A stretch of DNA of 64,000 bases from Photobacterium sp. GJ3 (GTDB taxonomy: Bacteria > Pseudomonadota > Gammaproteobacteria > Enterobacterales > Vibrionaceae). The DNA lies in the NCBI RefSeq assembly GCF_018199995.1, contig NZ_CP073579.1, forward strand, positions 620,001 through 684,000. Reading direction: 5' to 3'. A model generated the notes under the pieces. It worked only from the letters and a program-made list of their open reading frames with translations, was not told the DNA's origin and ran no database searches. The translations under genes were made by a program, and so were the position numbers. Positions 1 to 9,636 of the stretch are shown here, in pieces; position 1 is the first letter of the stretch; every line of letters starts with the position of its first letter.

Positions 1-1445
1 ACATCGAAAGCAGGGCATTCATCAATGGTCAGTACCAAAATGCCCTGAGTGACCAAACTTTTCCGGTCATCAACCCGGCCACCGATGAACACATTACAAG
101 TGTTGCCCGGTGCGATGCAAAAGATGCCGCTGCTGCCGTTGAAATGGCCCGAAGTGCATTTGAACGGGGTGACTGGCAGCATCAAAGCCCGGCACAGCGC
201 AAAGCAGTCCTGATGGCATTCGCCGATCGGATTGATCAGGAACGTGAAACACTGGCTTTACTGGAAACACTGGATACCGGGAAACCGATCAGCCACAGTT
301 ACAGCACGGACATTCCCGGCGCGGCCGCTGCCATCCGCTGGTACGCTGAAGCCATTGATAAAACCTACGGCGAAGTAGCAACCACGGAAGTGAATGTCCA
401 TGCCTATATCACGCATCAGCCGATTGGCGTTGTCGCCGCAATTGTTCCCTGGAATTTTCCGCTCTGGCTGGCCTGCTGGAAATTAGGCCCGGCGCTTGCG
501 GCCGGGAACAGTGTCATTCTGAAACCTTCTGAAAAATCTCCGCTGACCGCGATTCATCTGGGCAAGCTGGCGCAGCAGGCCGGGATTCCTGACGGTGTTT
601 TTCAGGTGTTACCCGGCTTCGGGCATGAAGTGGGGGATGCGCTGGCCCGTCATCCTGATGTCGACTGTATTACTTTTACCGGATCAACCCGTGTTGCCCG
701 TCAGCTGATGATTTGCGCTGGTGAATCGAACATGAAGCGTGTCTGGGCTGAAGCGGGCGGCAAAAATGCCAACATCGTGTTCGCGGATTACAAAAATCTG
801 GACAAGGCGGCAGCCGAAACCGCTGCAGGATGTTTTTACAATCAGGGGGAAGTCTGCGTCGCTGCAACCCGTCTGTTGGTTCACGCGAGCATTCATGACG
901 CCTTTGTCGAGAAAGTGATCGCAGCGTCAGCAGCGTTTACGCCCAAAGATCCGCTGGATCCGGCTTCATCTATGGGTGCGCTGATTGATCAGGCGCATAA
1001 AGCCAAAGTACTCGATTATGTTGCTCAGGGGGAAGCGGCAGGAGCCAGCGTGCTGTGCGGCGGTGATGTTGCCGGTCAGGGGGCGTTTGTTTCCCCGGTG
1101 GTTCTGGGAAATGTGACGAATGAGATGTCGGTCGCCCGGGAAGAAATCTTTGGCCCTGTTCTCTGTGTGATTCCATTCGAAACGGAAGAAGAGGCCATTG
1201 CCATTGCCAATGATTCCCCTTACGGCCTGGGCGCGGCCCTCTGGACATCGGATCTGGACCGCGCACACCGGGTTGCCAGACAGCTTCAGGCGGGATCCGT
1301 CTGGATCAACAACTACAACGAAGGTGATATGACAGTACCGTTTGGCGGCTTCAAGCAAAGCGGTAATGGTCGGGATAAATCACTGCATGCCTTAGAGAAG
1401 TTCACGGAAGTGAAAACAACCTGGCTTCGTCTTGGTTCGTATTAA
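1..1445 (+). CDS. puuC: Gamma-glutamyl-gamma-aminobutyraldehyde dehydrogenase PuuC (5' end outside window)
   Basis: NAD(P)-dependent aldehyde dehydrogenase that would oxidise gamma-glutamyl-gamma-aminobutyraldehyde in putrescine breakdown. The reading frame is open from base 3 with no start codon before the first family block (FINGQYQ), so about 20 N-terminal residues lie left of the window; the first internal ATG (144) is not the start. Seen: the substrate-channel motif IVPWNFPLWL, the cofactor motif FTGSTR, the glutamate region AEAGGKNANIVFAD, and the catalytic cysteine in YNQGEVCVAATR. The stretch DIPGAAAAIRWYAEAID and the C-terminal GDMTVPFGGFKQSGNGRDKS match E. coli PuuC as I remember it. 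First visible gene of a six-gene operon; puuB starts 13 bases after its stop. Assigning the substrate rests on the neighbours; a broader omega-aminoaldehyde dehydrogenase is the alternative. Confidence 0.88.
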   Translation, partial: IESRAFINGQYQNALSDQTFPVINPATDEHITSVARCDAKDAAAAVEMARSAFERGDWQHQSPAQRKAVLMAFADRIDQERETLALLETLDTGKPISHSYSTDIPGAAAAIRWYAEAIDKTYGEVATTEVNVHAYITHQPIGVVAAIVPWNFPLWLACWKLGPALAAGNSVILKPSEKSPLTAIHLGKLAQQAGIPDGVFQVLPGFGHEVGDALARHPDVDCITFTGSTRVARQLMICAGESNMKRVWAEAGGKNANIVFADYKNLDKAAAETAAGCFYNQGEVCVAATRLLVHASIHDAFVEKVIAASAAFTPKDPLDPASSMGALIDQAHKAKVLDYVAQGEAAGASVLCGGDVAGQGAFVSPVVLGNVTNEMSVAREEIFGPVLCVIPFETEEEAIAIANDSPYGLGAALWTSDLDRAHRVARQLQAGSVWINNYNEGDMTVPFGGFKQSGNGRDKSLHALEKFTEVKTTWLRLGSY

Positions 1446-1458
1446 AAGGAGTTTTACT

Positions 1459-2736
1459 GTGATTGATCATACCGGTTCTTACTACGCCTCAACGGCGAAC
1501 TTTACCCGCGAATTTCCAACGCTGACAGACAACATTGAGTGTGACATCTGTATTGTCGGGGCGGGATTCAGCGGACTGTCATCCGCGCTGCATCTGGCTC
1601 AGAAGGGCTTCAAAGTGGTTGTACTGGAAAGTGCAAAAGTCGGATTTGGCGCAACGGGCCGAAATGGCGGCCAGATTGTGAACAGTTACAGCCGAGACGT
1701 GGATGTGATTGAAAAGCGCTACGACAAAAAAACAGCGGATGCGCTGTGTAACATGATTTTTGAAGGCGGCGATATTATCCGTGGCCTGATTCAGGACCAC
1801 AATATCGACTGTGATTACAAGCAGGGCGGATTGTTTACCGCGCTGAACCAGAAACAACTTGATGGCCTGAAACACCATAAAACCAACTGGGAACGATACG
1901 GCAATGAAGACCTGCGCATGCTCGACAAAACCGAGCTGCAAACCATGGTCGGTACTGATGTCTATGAAGGTGGTTTGCTGGACATGCGTGGCGGCCATAT
2001 TCATCCGCTGAAACTGGCTCTGGGTGAAGCTGAAGTCATTCTGGGTCTGGGCGGACAAATCTTTGAGCAGTCTGCAGTGACCCGGATTGAGAAAGGTGCG
2101 AAGCCTGTCGCGCATACGGCACAGGGCTCAGTGAAAGCGCAATATCTGGTGCTGGCGGGCAATGCTTATCTGGGGGGACTGGCACCGAACATCAGCAATA
2201 AAGCCATTCCTTGTGGTACTCAGGTGGTGACCACAGAACAGCTGTCTGACGCCATGTGTGATGAGCTCCTGCCTCAGCGTTACTGTGTGGAAGATTGCAA
2301 TTACCTGTTGGATTATTTCCGCATCACAGCAGACAACCGCATGCTCTTTGGCGGTGGGGTTGTGTATGGCGCCCGTGATCCGGAAGACGTCGAAAAGCTG
2401 ATTCGACCGAAGATGGAGAAAGTCTTCCCGCAGTTGAAAGGCGTGAAGCTGGATTATGCCTGGACGGGTAATTTCCTGCTGACTTACTCCCGCATGCCAC
2501 AGTTTGGCAGTTTTGCCGACAATATTTATTACCTGCAAGGATACAGCGGCCATGGTGTGACCTGTACACATCTTGCCGGCAAATTGCTGGCAGAAGCACT
2601 GACCGGCCATGCAGAGCGTTTTGATGCATTTGCGTCTCTACGTCATTACGCTTTCCCGGGCGGACGCCATTTCCAGGTGCCGTTTACCGCGCTTGGAGCC
2701 GCTTACTATAACCTCCGCGATAAGCTCGCGATCTAA
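1459..2736 (+). CDS. puuB: Gamma-glutamylputrescine oxidase PuuB
   Basis: FAD-dependent amine oxidase of the DAO/GlcD-type fold, expected to oxidise gamma-glutamylputrescine to the aldehyde used by PuuC. The N-terminal dinucleotide-binding motif is CDICIVGAGFSGLSSALHLA with an acidic residue (VVVLESA) at the end of the second strand. 425 residues, the usual PuuB length. I place the start at a GTG at 1459, because AAAAGGAG (1444-1451) sits at ideal spacing; a longer reading from TTG 1432 would overlap puuC and has no ribosome site. The C-terminal YLQGYSGHGVTCTHLAGKLL is the typical second FAD-contact segment. It is followed by aguB after 22 bases with its own ribosome site. The FAD-oxidase fold is certain; the exact substrate is inferred from context. 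Confidence 0.88.
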   Translation: MIDHTGSYYASTANFTREFPTLTDNIECDICIVGAGFSGLSSALHLAQKGFKVVVLESAKVGFGATGRNGGQIVNSYSRDVDVIEKRYDKKTADALCNMIFEGGDIIRGLIQDHNIDCDYKQGGLFTALNQKQLDGLKHHKTNWERYGNEDLRMLDKTELQTMVGTDVYEGGLLDMRGGHIHPLKLALGEAEVILGLGGQIFEQSAVTRIEKGAKPVAHTAQGSVKAQYLVLAGNAYLGGLAPNISNKAIPCGTQVVTTEQLSDAMCDELLPQRYCVEDCNYLLDYFRITADNRMLFGGGVVYGARDPEDVEKLIRPKMEKVFPQLKGVKLDYAWTGNFLLTYSRMPQFGSFADNIYYLQGYSGHGVTCTHLAGKLLAEALTGHAERFDAFASLRHYAFPGGRHFQVPFTALGAAYYNLRDKLAI

Positions 2737-2758
2737 GGAACGGAAGAGGAAAAGAACC

Positions 2759-3628
2759 ATGTCGAAGACAGTGACTTTTGCGTCTGTGCAGCTTGCGATG
2801 TCATGGGATATCGAAAACAACCTGAAGAAAATTGGTGATGCCGTGAAAGAAGCGGCATCAAATGGCGCTAACGTGGTGGTTTTGCAGGAACTGTTTGCCG
2901 CCCCTTATTTCTGTAAAAAGCAGGTCGCTCAGTATTTTGATCTGGCGGAAGCAACCGACAGCAGCCCGCTGATTCGCCAGATGAGTCAGCTGGCTCGCGA
3001 GTATAACGTTGTCATTCCTGTCAGTTATTTTGAAAAAGCCGGGAACAGCTTTTTTAATTCGCTGGTGATGATCGATGCCGATGGCACGGTTCTGGATAAT
3101 TACCGTAAATCTCATATCCCGGATGGCCCGGGTTACAGCGAGAAGTTTTACTTCAGCCCTGGTGATACTGGCTTCAAGGTGTGGGAAACCCAATTTGGGA
3201 CGTTTGGTGTCGGGATCTGCTGGGATCAATGGTTTCCTGAGCTGGCTCGTTGTCTGGCACTGGCCGGTGCGGAAGCGATTTTCTATCCGACAGCGATTGG
3301 CTCGGAACCACAGGATCCGACGCTGGATTCACGGGATCACTGGCAGCGGACGATGCAGGGGCATTCCGCAGCGAATCTGGTCCCCGTGATTGCCGCCAAC
3401 AGGACGGGTGTTGAAACCGACGACGGCATTGAAACGACGTTCTATGGTTCGTCATTCATCACGGATCACACCGGGAAGAAGCTGGCGGAAGCGGATCGTC
3501 ATGAAGAAACGATTATTTACGCCACCATTGATCTGGCAGCGACTGCAAAAGCACGTTACAGCTGGGGGTTGTTCCGGGATCGTCGTCCGGATCTTTATGG
3601 CCGAATCAACTCACTGACCGGTCAGTAA
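2759..3628 (+). CDS. aguB: N-carbamoylputrescine amidase AguB
   Basis: Nitrilase-superfamily amidase that hydrolyses N-carbamoylputrescine to putrescine, CO2 and ammonia in the cytoplasm. The catalytic triad is visible: glutamate in VLQELFAAPYF (about residue 44), lysine in NYRKSHIPDG, cysteine in VGICWDQWFPE. The 289-residue length from the ATG at 2759 is standard, and GGAACGGAAGAGGAAAAG precedes it; readings that begin further upstream lie inside puuB. It works immediately after AguA (next gene), so the pair converts agmatine to putrescine. Clustering with puuB and puuC feeds that putrescine straight into gamma-glutamylation and oxidation. Confidence 0.95.
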   Translation: MSKTVTFASVQLAMSWDIENNLKKIGDAVKEAASNGANVVVLQELFAAPYFCKKQVAQYFDLAEATDSSPLIRQMSQLAREYNVVIPVSYFEKAGNSFFNSLVMIDADGTVLDNYRKSHIPDGPGYSEKFYFSPGDTGFKVWETQFGTFGVGICWDQWFPELARCLALAGAEAIFYPTAIGSEPQDPTLDSRDHWQRTMQGHSAANLVPVIAANRTGVETDDGIETTFYGSSFITDHTGKKLAEADRHEETIIYATIDLAATAKARYSWGLFRDRRPDLYGRINSLTGQ

Positions 3629-3658
3629 TTCTGACAAGCACAGGAAAGGAAGTTGGCC

Positions 3659-4762
3659 ATGGAATTACAGGGCACCCCATCACAACACGGTTTTTATTTC
3701 CCTGCGGAGTTCGCCCCGCAGGAACAGGTTTGGCTGGCATGGCCGGATCGACCCGATAACTGGCGAGAGAATGCGAAGCCAGCGCAGCTCGCTTTTGTTG
3801 AAGTCGCGAAGGCCATCAGCCAACATACCCTTGTGTCCGTTGCCGCAAGTCCGAATCAGTTTCTCAATGCGACTCTGATGTTGCCTGAGCACATCAACGT
3901 TGTTGAGATGCCTCTGAACGATGCCTGGATGCGGGACATTGGTCCGACGATTGTGATCAATGATGCGGGTGAGCGCCGTGGGATCAGCTGGCAGTTTAAT
4001 GCCTGGGGGGGCGATGTTGATGGACTCTATGCGCCATGGGATGACGACGACCGGGTCGCTGCACAGGTCTGTGAGCTATTGACGTTGGATCATTACCGGG
4101 CACCTTTTGTGCTGGAAGGGGGCGCGATTCATACCGACGGGGAGGGCACCCTGTATACCACAAAAGAATGCCTGTTATCTGCCGGACGAAATCCGCATCT
4201 GACCCAGGCTCAGATCGAAGCTTATCTGGCGGAATATCTCTCGGTTCAAAAGATCATCTGGTTGCCGGATGGATTGTTTAATGATGAAACAAACGGCCAT
4301 GTCGATAATCTGTTACACGTGATTGCCCCGGCCGAAGTGGTGCTGAGCTGGTGTGACGATCCGGATGATCCGCAATACGAGATTTCACGACGGGCACTGG
4401 CGGTACTCGAAAATTCAACCGATGCTCAAGGACGAGTGATCAAAGTACACAAAATTCTGATCCCCGGACCCTTATTTCTGAGTGAGTCTGAAGCGGCAGG
4501 CATTGATGCTTCCGAAGGGATGAAGCGAGAAGCCGGGGAACGTTTAGGGGGCTCGTATGCCAACTTCCTGATGTGTAATCAAAAAGTGTTTCTGCCTTTA
4601 CTTGATTCAGCGCGTGACCAGCAGGCCATTGATATCCTGAAAGCGGCGTTACCGGACTACGAGATTATTGGTATTCCCGCCAGAGAAATTCTGCTGGGTG
4701 GTGGCAATATTCACTGTATTACACAACAAATCCCTCAAGCACTTGCCAGCAAGACATGCTGA
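3659..4762 (+). CDS. aguA: Agmatine deiminase AguA
   Basis: Porphyromonas-type peptidyl-arginine-deiminase fold enzyme converting agmatine to N-carbamoylputrescine and ammonia. 367 residues. Family blocks seen: MPLNDAWMRDIGPTIV (substrate Asp/Arg region), FVLEGGAIHTDGEGTLYTT, HVDNLLHVIAPAEV and the nucleophilic cysteine in GGGNIHCITQQIP near the C terminus. Start taken at ATG 3659 after AGGAAAGG (3642-3649); a TTG six bases earlier is in frame but worse placed. It lies 30 bases downstream of aguB and 28 bases before gabD, consistent with one transcript. Confidence 0.95.
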   Translation: MELQGTPSQHGFYFPAEFAPQEQVWLAWPDRPDNWRENAKPAQLAFVEVAKAISQHTLVSVAASPNQFLNATLMLPEHINVVEMPLNDAWMRDIGPTIVINDAGERRGISWQFNAWGGDVDGLYAPWDDDDRVAAQVCELLTLDHYRAPFVLEGGAIHTDGEGTLYTTKECLLSAGRNPHLTQAQIEAYLAEYLSVQKIIWLPDGLFNDETNGHVDNLLHVIAPAEVVLSWCDDPDDPQYEISRRALAVLENSTDAQGRVIKVHKILIPGPLFLSESEAAGIDASEGMKREAGERLGGSYANFLMCNQKVFLPLLDSARDQQAIDILKAALPDYEIIGIPAREILLGGGNIHCITQQIPQALASKTC

Positions 4763-4790
4763 CAAACCAGAGAAAACACAAGGTTTACTT

Positions 4791-6224
4791 ATGCAGCAAA
4801 TTCAAAATCCAAAATTGCTCACTTTTATATGCGAGCCGTCTGACACTTCGCTGGCCGTGACCAACCCTGCGACCGGTGCTGTGCTGTGCCATATTCCAAC
4901 CCAGAATGAGGCTGAGATTGTTGCGGCCATTGAGCGCGCCAATATCGCGCAGAAATCCTGGGCAAAAGCCAGTGCGAAAGCACGCGCGGCGATTCTTCGT
5001 CGCTGGTATGCGCTGGTGATGGAGAATCAGGACGATCTTGGCCGACTGATGACGCTGGAGCAGGGCAAGCCGCTGGCAGAAGCCAAAGGTGAAGTGGCTT
5101 ACGGGGCCAGTTTTATTGACTGGTTTGCGGAAGAAGCCAAACGCACTTATGGCGACAGTATTCCGGGACCAACAGCGGATAAACGGATCGTGACGGTGAA
5201 GCAGCCTATTGGTGTGACCTGTGCAATTACGCCATGGAACTTCCCGATTGCCATGATCACCCGGAAAGCGGCCCCGGCACTGGCCGCTGGCTGTAGTTTT
5301 ATCTGTAAACCCGCAAATCAGACACCACTTTGTGCGTATGCAGTTGCCGAGCTGGCTTACGAGGCTGGCGTACCACGCGATTTGCTGCAGGTCGTTGTGA
5401 ATGAATCATCAAGCTTGGTAGGCAAGGTGTTTACCGATAGTCCGGTGATTCGCAAGCTATCTTTTACCGGCTCAACCCGGGTCGGCAGCCTGCTGATGAA
5501 ACAGTGTGCGGACAGTATCAAACGGACCTCAATGGAACTTGGCGGCAATGCGCCATTTATTGTGTTTGATGATGCGGATATCGAGCTGGCCGTGAAAGGT
5601 GCCGTGGCATCGAAATTCCGGAATGCGGGCCAGACCTGTGTCTGTGCAAATCGTTTCTACGTTCATGATGGCGTGTATGACCTGTTCATCGAGAAATTTA
5701 AAGCGGCTGTTGAAGCGCTCAAAGTGGGAGATGGACTGGAAGACGGGGTCACCATTGGCCCGGTGATTGATGAATCCGCCAAAGAGAAAATCATGCATCT
5801 GGCGGATCATACCGTGGCGCAGGGCGCAACTCTGGTGACGGGCGGCAACCCGCTCGCGGGGCTGTTCGTTCAGCCGACCATTTTAGCCAATGTTACCCAT
5901 GACATGGATATCGTACAGGAAGAAATTTTCGGTCCGATCGCGCCTGTGATTCGCTTCAGCAGTGACGACGAACTGATTCAGATGGCGAACGATACCATCT
6001 ACGGTCTTGCGTCTTACTTCTACAGCCAGAACATCAACCGGATCTGGAAAGTTGCGGAAGCACTGGAATACGGCATGGTTGGAATCAACGAAGGCATGAT
6101 TTCAACGGAAGTTGCGCCGTTTGGCGGCGTGAAACAATCCGGGATCGGACGTGAAGGTGCCAAGCAAGGCATCGATGAATACATGGACATTAAATATCTC
6201 TGCTTCGGCGGCATTCAGGCATAA
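4791..6224 (+). CDS. gabD: Succinate-semialdehyde dehydrogenase GabD
   Basis: NAD(P)-linked aldehyde dehydrogenase that oxidises succinate semialdehyde to succinate, the last step of GABA use. 477 residues from ATG 4791. Motifs: ITPWNFPIAMITRK, the cofactor loop KLSFTGSTRVG, MELGGNAPFIVFDDAD with the general-base glutamate, and catalytic cysteine in NAGQTCVCANRFYV, where a second cysteine two residues on is the pair linked to redox control in E. coli GabD. The C-terminal GGVKQSGIGREGAKQGIDEYMD is typical of GabD. Upstream in-frame sequence overlaps aguA and is not used. gabT follows after 9 bases. Confidence 0.93.
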   Translation: MQQIQNPKLLTFICEPSDTSLAVTNPATGAVLCHIPTQNEAEIVAAIERANIAQKSWAKASAKARAAILRRWYALVMENQDDLGRLMTLEQGKPLAEAKGEVAYGASFIDWFAEEAKRTYGDSIPGPTADKRIVTVKQPIGVTCAITPWNFPIAMITRKAAPALAAGCSFICKPANQTPLCAYAVAELAYEAGVPRDLLQVVVNESSSLVGKVFTDSPVIRKLSFTGSTRVGSLLMKQCADSIKRTSMELGGNAPFIVFDDADIELAVKGAVASKFRNAGQTCVCANRFYVHDGVYDLFIEKFKAAVEALKVGDGLEDGVTIGPVIDESAKEKIMHLADHTVAQGATLVTGGNPLAGLFVQPTILANVTHDMDIVQEEIFGPIAPVIRFSSDDELIQMANDTIYGLASYFYSQNINRIWKVAEALEYGMVGINEGMISTEVAPFGGVKQSGIGREGAKQGIDEYMDIKYLCFGGIQA

Positions 6225-6233
6225 GGAAGGTGA

Positions 6234-7508
6234 ATGATGAGTAATCAAACATGGCAAACGCGTAAACAGCAGGTGATTGCACAAGGCATGGGGAATCTGA
6301 GTCCTGTCTATGTTGAAAAAGCAAAGAACGCTGAAATCTGGGACATCGAAGGCAATCGGTATATCGATTTTGGCTCGGGGATTGCGGTGAACAATACCGG
6401 TCACTCGCACCCGCGGATTGTTGAAGCGGTCAAATCGCAACTGGAGAATTTTTCCCATACGTGTGCGATGGTCACGCCTTATACCTCGTTTGTTGAACTG
6501 GCAGAGCAACTGACCGAACGTGCGCCGGGCCCAAGCGCGAAAAAAGCGGTCTTTCTGACCACTGGTGCTGAAGCGGTTGAAAACGCGATGAAAGTTGCGC
6601 GTGCCCACACCAAACGTACCGGTGTGATTGCGTTCAAAGGCGGCTTCCATGGCCGGACAAATCTGACCATGGGGTTAACCGGGAAGGTCGCGCCTTATAA
6701 AGCCGGGTTCGGTCCTTTCCCGGGGGAGATTTACCACGCGCCTTATCCGAATGCATTCCACGGGATCAGTATTGAAGACAGCCTGCAGGCCATTGAAGAC
6801 TTGTTTGCCTGTGATATCGAGCCTTCCCGTGTTGCCGCAATCATCTTTGAGCCCGTACAGGGAGAGGGAGGCTTTTACCAGGCGCCACCAGCTTTTGCGC
6901 AGGCATTACGTGCCCTGTGTGATCAACACGGCATTTTGCTGATTGCGGATGAAATTCAAACTGGTTTTGCACGGACAGGTAAACTCTTTGCGACTGAGCA
7001 TCTGGGCATTGAGCCGGATCTGATGACCATGGCCAAAGGGATTGCTGGCGGGTTCCCGATTTCCGCTGTCGTTGGTAAGGCGGACATCATGGATGCTGCG
7101 GGTCCGGGTGGCCTGGGCGGAACCTATGCCGGTTCGCCTTTGGGCTGTGTGGCTGGTCTGGAAGTGCTGAGCATTATCGACGAAGAGCAACTGTGTGAGA
7201 AAGCACAAAAGATTGGTGAAGTGATGACCCGACATTTCCGGGCACTTCAGTCTGACTTTCCAGTGATTGGTGATGTCCGGAATCTGGGCGCAATGATTGC
7301 TGTCGAGTTCGTGGATCCGCAAACTGGTGCGCCACTGGCTGATTTGACCAAATCTCTGGTTGCTCAGGCCCGTGAAGAAGGCGTAATCCTGCTGTCTTGT
7401 GGTGTCAAAGGGAATGTGATTCGTTTTCTGCCTGCACTGACCATTGAAGACAGTATTCTGGAAGAAGGGATTGAGAAAGTGAGCAAAGCATTGGCCGCTT
7501 TGGTCTGA
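6234..7508 (+). CDS. gabT: 4-aminobutyrate aminotransferase GabT
   Basis: Class-III PLP aminotransferase that transfers the amino group of GABA to 2-oxoglutarate, giving succinate semialdehyde for GabD. 424 residues (423 if the second of two adjacent ATGs, 6237, is used; AAGGAAGG at 6223-6230 suits either). Motifs: FLTTGAEAVENAMKVAR (phosphate pocket), FHGRTNLTMGLTGK, LLIADEIQTGFARTG with the PLP-ring aspartate, and the Schiff-base lysine in TMAKGIAGGFPISAVVG. Last gene of the operon; a strong intrinsic terminator follows 40 bases downstream. Ornithine or putrescine aminotransferase is less likely because it pairs with gabD. Confidence 0.93.
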   Translation: MMSNQTWQTRKQQVIAQGMGNLSPVYVEKAKNAEIWDIEGNRYIDFGSGIAVNNTGHSHPRIVEAVKSQLENFSHTCAMVTPYTSFVELAEQLTERAPGPSAKKAVFLTTGAEAVENAMKVARAHTKRTGVIAFKGGFHGRTNLTMGLTGKVAPYKAGFGPFPGEIYHAPYPNAFHGISIEDSLQAIEDLFACDIEPSRVAAIIFEPVQGEGGFYQAPPAFAQALRALCDQHGILLIADEIQTGFARTGKLFATEHLGIEPDLMTMAKGIAGGFPISAVVGKADIMDAAGPGGLGGTYAGSPLGCVAGLEVLSIIDEEQLCEKAQKIGEVMTRHFRALQSDFPVIGDVRNLGAMIAVEFVDPQTGAPLADLTKSLVAQAREEGVILLSCGVKGNVIRFLPALTIEDSILEEGIEKVSKALAALV

Positions 7509-7547
7509 TTGCCTCAGCGATTCTGACCATTTTTCAGGCCATCACAG

Positions 7548-7579
7548 AAACCGCTCGGAGATTTTCGGGCGGTTTTTTT
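7548..7579 (+). terminator. Intrinsic terminator of the puu/agu/gab operon
   Basis: A 9-bp stem (AACCGCTCG with CGGGCGGTT, one G-U pair) and 8-base loop is followed by a run of seven T. It sits 40 bases after the gabT stop. Confidence 0.88.
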
Positions 7580-7733
7580 GTGCAATCAGACTAAATCACT
7601 GCTTTTTATACGATTTTCATCGTTCATACATATTAGCTTCATCAAAGTGTCACCGGATGAAATTATGCTCCCGCCTCATTCAATCCATCTGTCAATACAC
7701 AGACAGCAATGAACAATAAGAAAGGAGCATACA

Positions 7734-9605
7734 ATGTGGAAGCGTGATGAGCAGGATTCGCAACTGACTCAAATGATTGAGGGGAAACTGTCGCGCCGTT
7801 GTTTTCTGACCGGAACGGCTGCCGCTGGTGCCGGTGCATTTCTTGCGGTCAATCCGGTTGCAAAAGCAGTCGCAGCAACCCCAACGTCGTCTTTGCTGAA
7901 TTTTGAAGCCGTGCCGGCTTCCACCGCCGACACAGTGACGGTTCCGAAAGGCTATAAAGCAACGCCACTGATGTCCTGGGGCGACCCGATTTTTACAGGT
8001 GCTCCCGAATTTGATCAGCGTGGCAAGCAAGACTCTAAAGCGCAGGAACGCCAGTTTGGAGATAACACAGATGGCATGAGTTTCTTCCCGATCAGCGAAG
8101 ATCGCGGTGTTCTGGCCATCAATAATGAGTACACCAATTACGAGTATCTGTTTGATCATCAGGGCGAGAAGATGACTGCGGACGATGTACGTAAAGCGCA
8201 GGCTGCTGTGGGGATCACCATTGTTGAAGTGGTTCGCAAAAACGGGCAGTGGGCGATTGATCGCAGTGGACAACGGAACCGCCGTATTACGGCCAATACG
8301 CCAATGATGCTGACCGGGCCTGCTGCCGGTCATGATCTGATGAAAACAAAAGCGGATCCTGCCGGGATCAAGCCGTTAGGAACCTTTAACAACTGCGCCA
8401 ACGGCCAGACGCCGTGGGGAACCTATCTGACCTGCGAAGAAAACTTTGATGATTTCTTCGGCAGCAACCAGAAGGGCGACGTCACGGCTGATCAGGCACG
8501 TTATGGCATTTCTGCTTCACCGAGTGATTACAAGTGGCATCAGCACGATGATCGTTTTGATGTTCTGAAAAACCCCAATGAAGCCAACCGCTTTGGCTGG
8601 ATCGTGGAGATCGACCCGCACGATCCGTCGTCTACACCGATGAAGCGAACCGCTTTAGGCCGGTTCAAGCACGAGAATGCGGCACTGACACTGAACGGTG
8701 ATGGTCATGCCGTGGTGTATCTGGGTGACGATGAGCGGGGAGAGCACTTGTATAAGTTCGTTTCCAAACATCGGTATGAAAAAGGCAACGACGCCTCTAA
8801 CCGGAAACTGCTGGAAGAAGGCACGCTGTATGTTGCAAAGTTCGACATGACGGGCGACCTGAAAGGGCGGGGTCAGTGGCTTGAACTGACATTCGGGAAA
8901 AATGGCCTGACGCCGGACAATGGCTTCAACGATCAGGCAGAAGTGGTCATCTTTGCCCGTCGTGCAGCAACTCAGGTGGGGGCAACAACCATGGATCGCC
9001 CGGAGTGGGTTGCGGTGCATCCGGATAACAAACATGTATTCTGTACGCTGACCAACAACAAAAACCGAGGCAAAGAAGGCCAGCCGGTTGGTGGTCCGAA
9101 CCCGCGTCAGAAAAACCATTACGGCCAGATTCTGCGTTGGATGCCGCTGAATGGTGACCACACCAGCACAAGCTTTGTCTGGGATCTGTATCTGGTTGCG
9201 GGCAACCCGACGGTGCATCAGGGCGATTTGTATGCAGGCAGTGACAACATCAACGCTCAGAATATGTTTAACAGCCCGGACGGGATCGGGTTCGATACCG
9301 CAGGACGTTTGTGGATTCAGACAGACGGCAACTACTCGAATCAGGGGGATTTTGCCGGACAAGGGAATAATCAGATGCTGTGTGGCGATCCGATGACAGG
9401 CGAGATTCGCCGTTTCCTGACAGGCCCGGTGGCGTGTGAAATTACCGGACTTGCGTTTTCACCTGATCATAAAACCATGTTTGTTGGTGTTCAGCATCCG
9501 GGTGAAGAAGGCGCACCGTCACACTTCCCATATGGTGGCACAACCAAACCCCGTTCTACGATCATGATGATTACCCGTGAAGATGGTGGCGTCATCGGCG
9601 CTTGA
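7734..9605 (+). CDS. phoX: PhoX-family (DUF839) alkaline phosphatase, Tat-exported
   Basis: Large periplasmic phosphatase of the PhoX/DUF839 family, whose studied members use calcium and iron and release phosphate from esters. The N terminus carries a twin-arginine signal, LSRRCFLTGTAAAGAGAF, then an alanine-rich stretch ending at AKAVAA, so export in folded form with metals is expected. 623 residues. Family features: GDPIFTGAPEFD near residue 80, NNEYTNYEYLF, WGTYLTCEENFDDFFG, GRFKHENAALTLNGDGHAVVYLGDDERGEHLYKFV, and a C-terminal DGIGFDTAGRLWIQTDG. ATG 7734 follows AAAGGAG (7721-7727). It is a single-gene unit with terminators on both sides. I see no convincing Pho box upstream, so phosphate control is not demonstrated. 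Confidence 0.85.
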   Translation: MWKRDEQDSQLTQMIEGKLSRRCFLTGTAAAGAGAFLAVNPVAKAVAATPTSSLLNFEAVPASTADTVTVPKGYKATPLMSWGDPIFTGAPEFDQRGKQDSKAQERQFGDNTDGMSFFPISEDRGVLAINNEYTNYEYLFDHQGEKMTADDVRKAQAAVGITIVEVVRKNGQWAIDRSGQRNRRITANTPMMLTGPAAGHDLMKTKADPAGIKPLGTFNNCANGQTPWGTYLTCEENFDDFFGSNQKGDVTADQARYGISASPSDYKWHQHDDRFDVLKNPNEANRFGWIVEIDPHDPSSTPMKRTALGRFKHENAALTLNGDGHAVVYLGDDERGEHLYKFVSKHRYEKGNDASNRKLLEEGTLYVAKFDMTGDLKGRGQWLELTFGKNGLTPDNGFNDQAEVVIFARRAATQVGATTMDRPEWVAVHPDNKHVFCTLTNNKNRGKEGQPVGGPNPRQKNHYGQILRWMPLNGDHTSTSFVWDLYLVAGNPTVHQGDLYAGSDNINAQNMFNSPDGIGFDTAGRLWIQTDGNYSNQGDFAGQGNNQMLCGDPMTGEIRRFLTGPVACEITGLAFSPDHKTMFVGVQHPGEEGAPSHFPYGGTTKPRSTIMMITREDGGVIGA

Positions 9606-9636
9606 TGTCTAAACGACATTCTTCCGTCTTTTCTGT

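Noticed and set aside
7640-7733. Possible Pho box upstream of phoX
   Set aside because: Only one CTGTCA-like half (7689-7694) and no second copy at the 11-base period; not enough to claim PhoB control.
8655-9362. 235-residue minus-strand frame inside phoX
   Set aside because: Antisense shadow of a strongly conserved gene with no ribosome site or family; similar long antisense frames lie opposite gabT, puuB and the adaptor gene.
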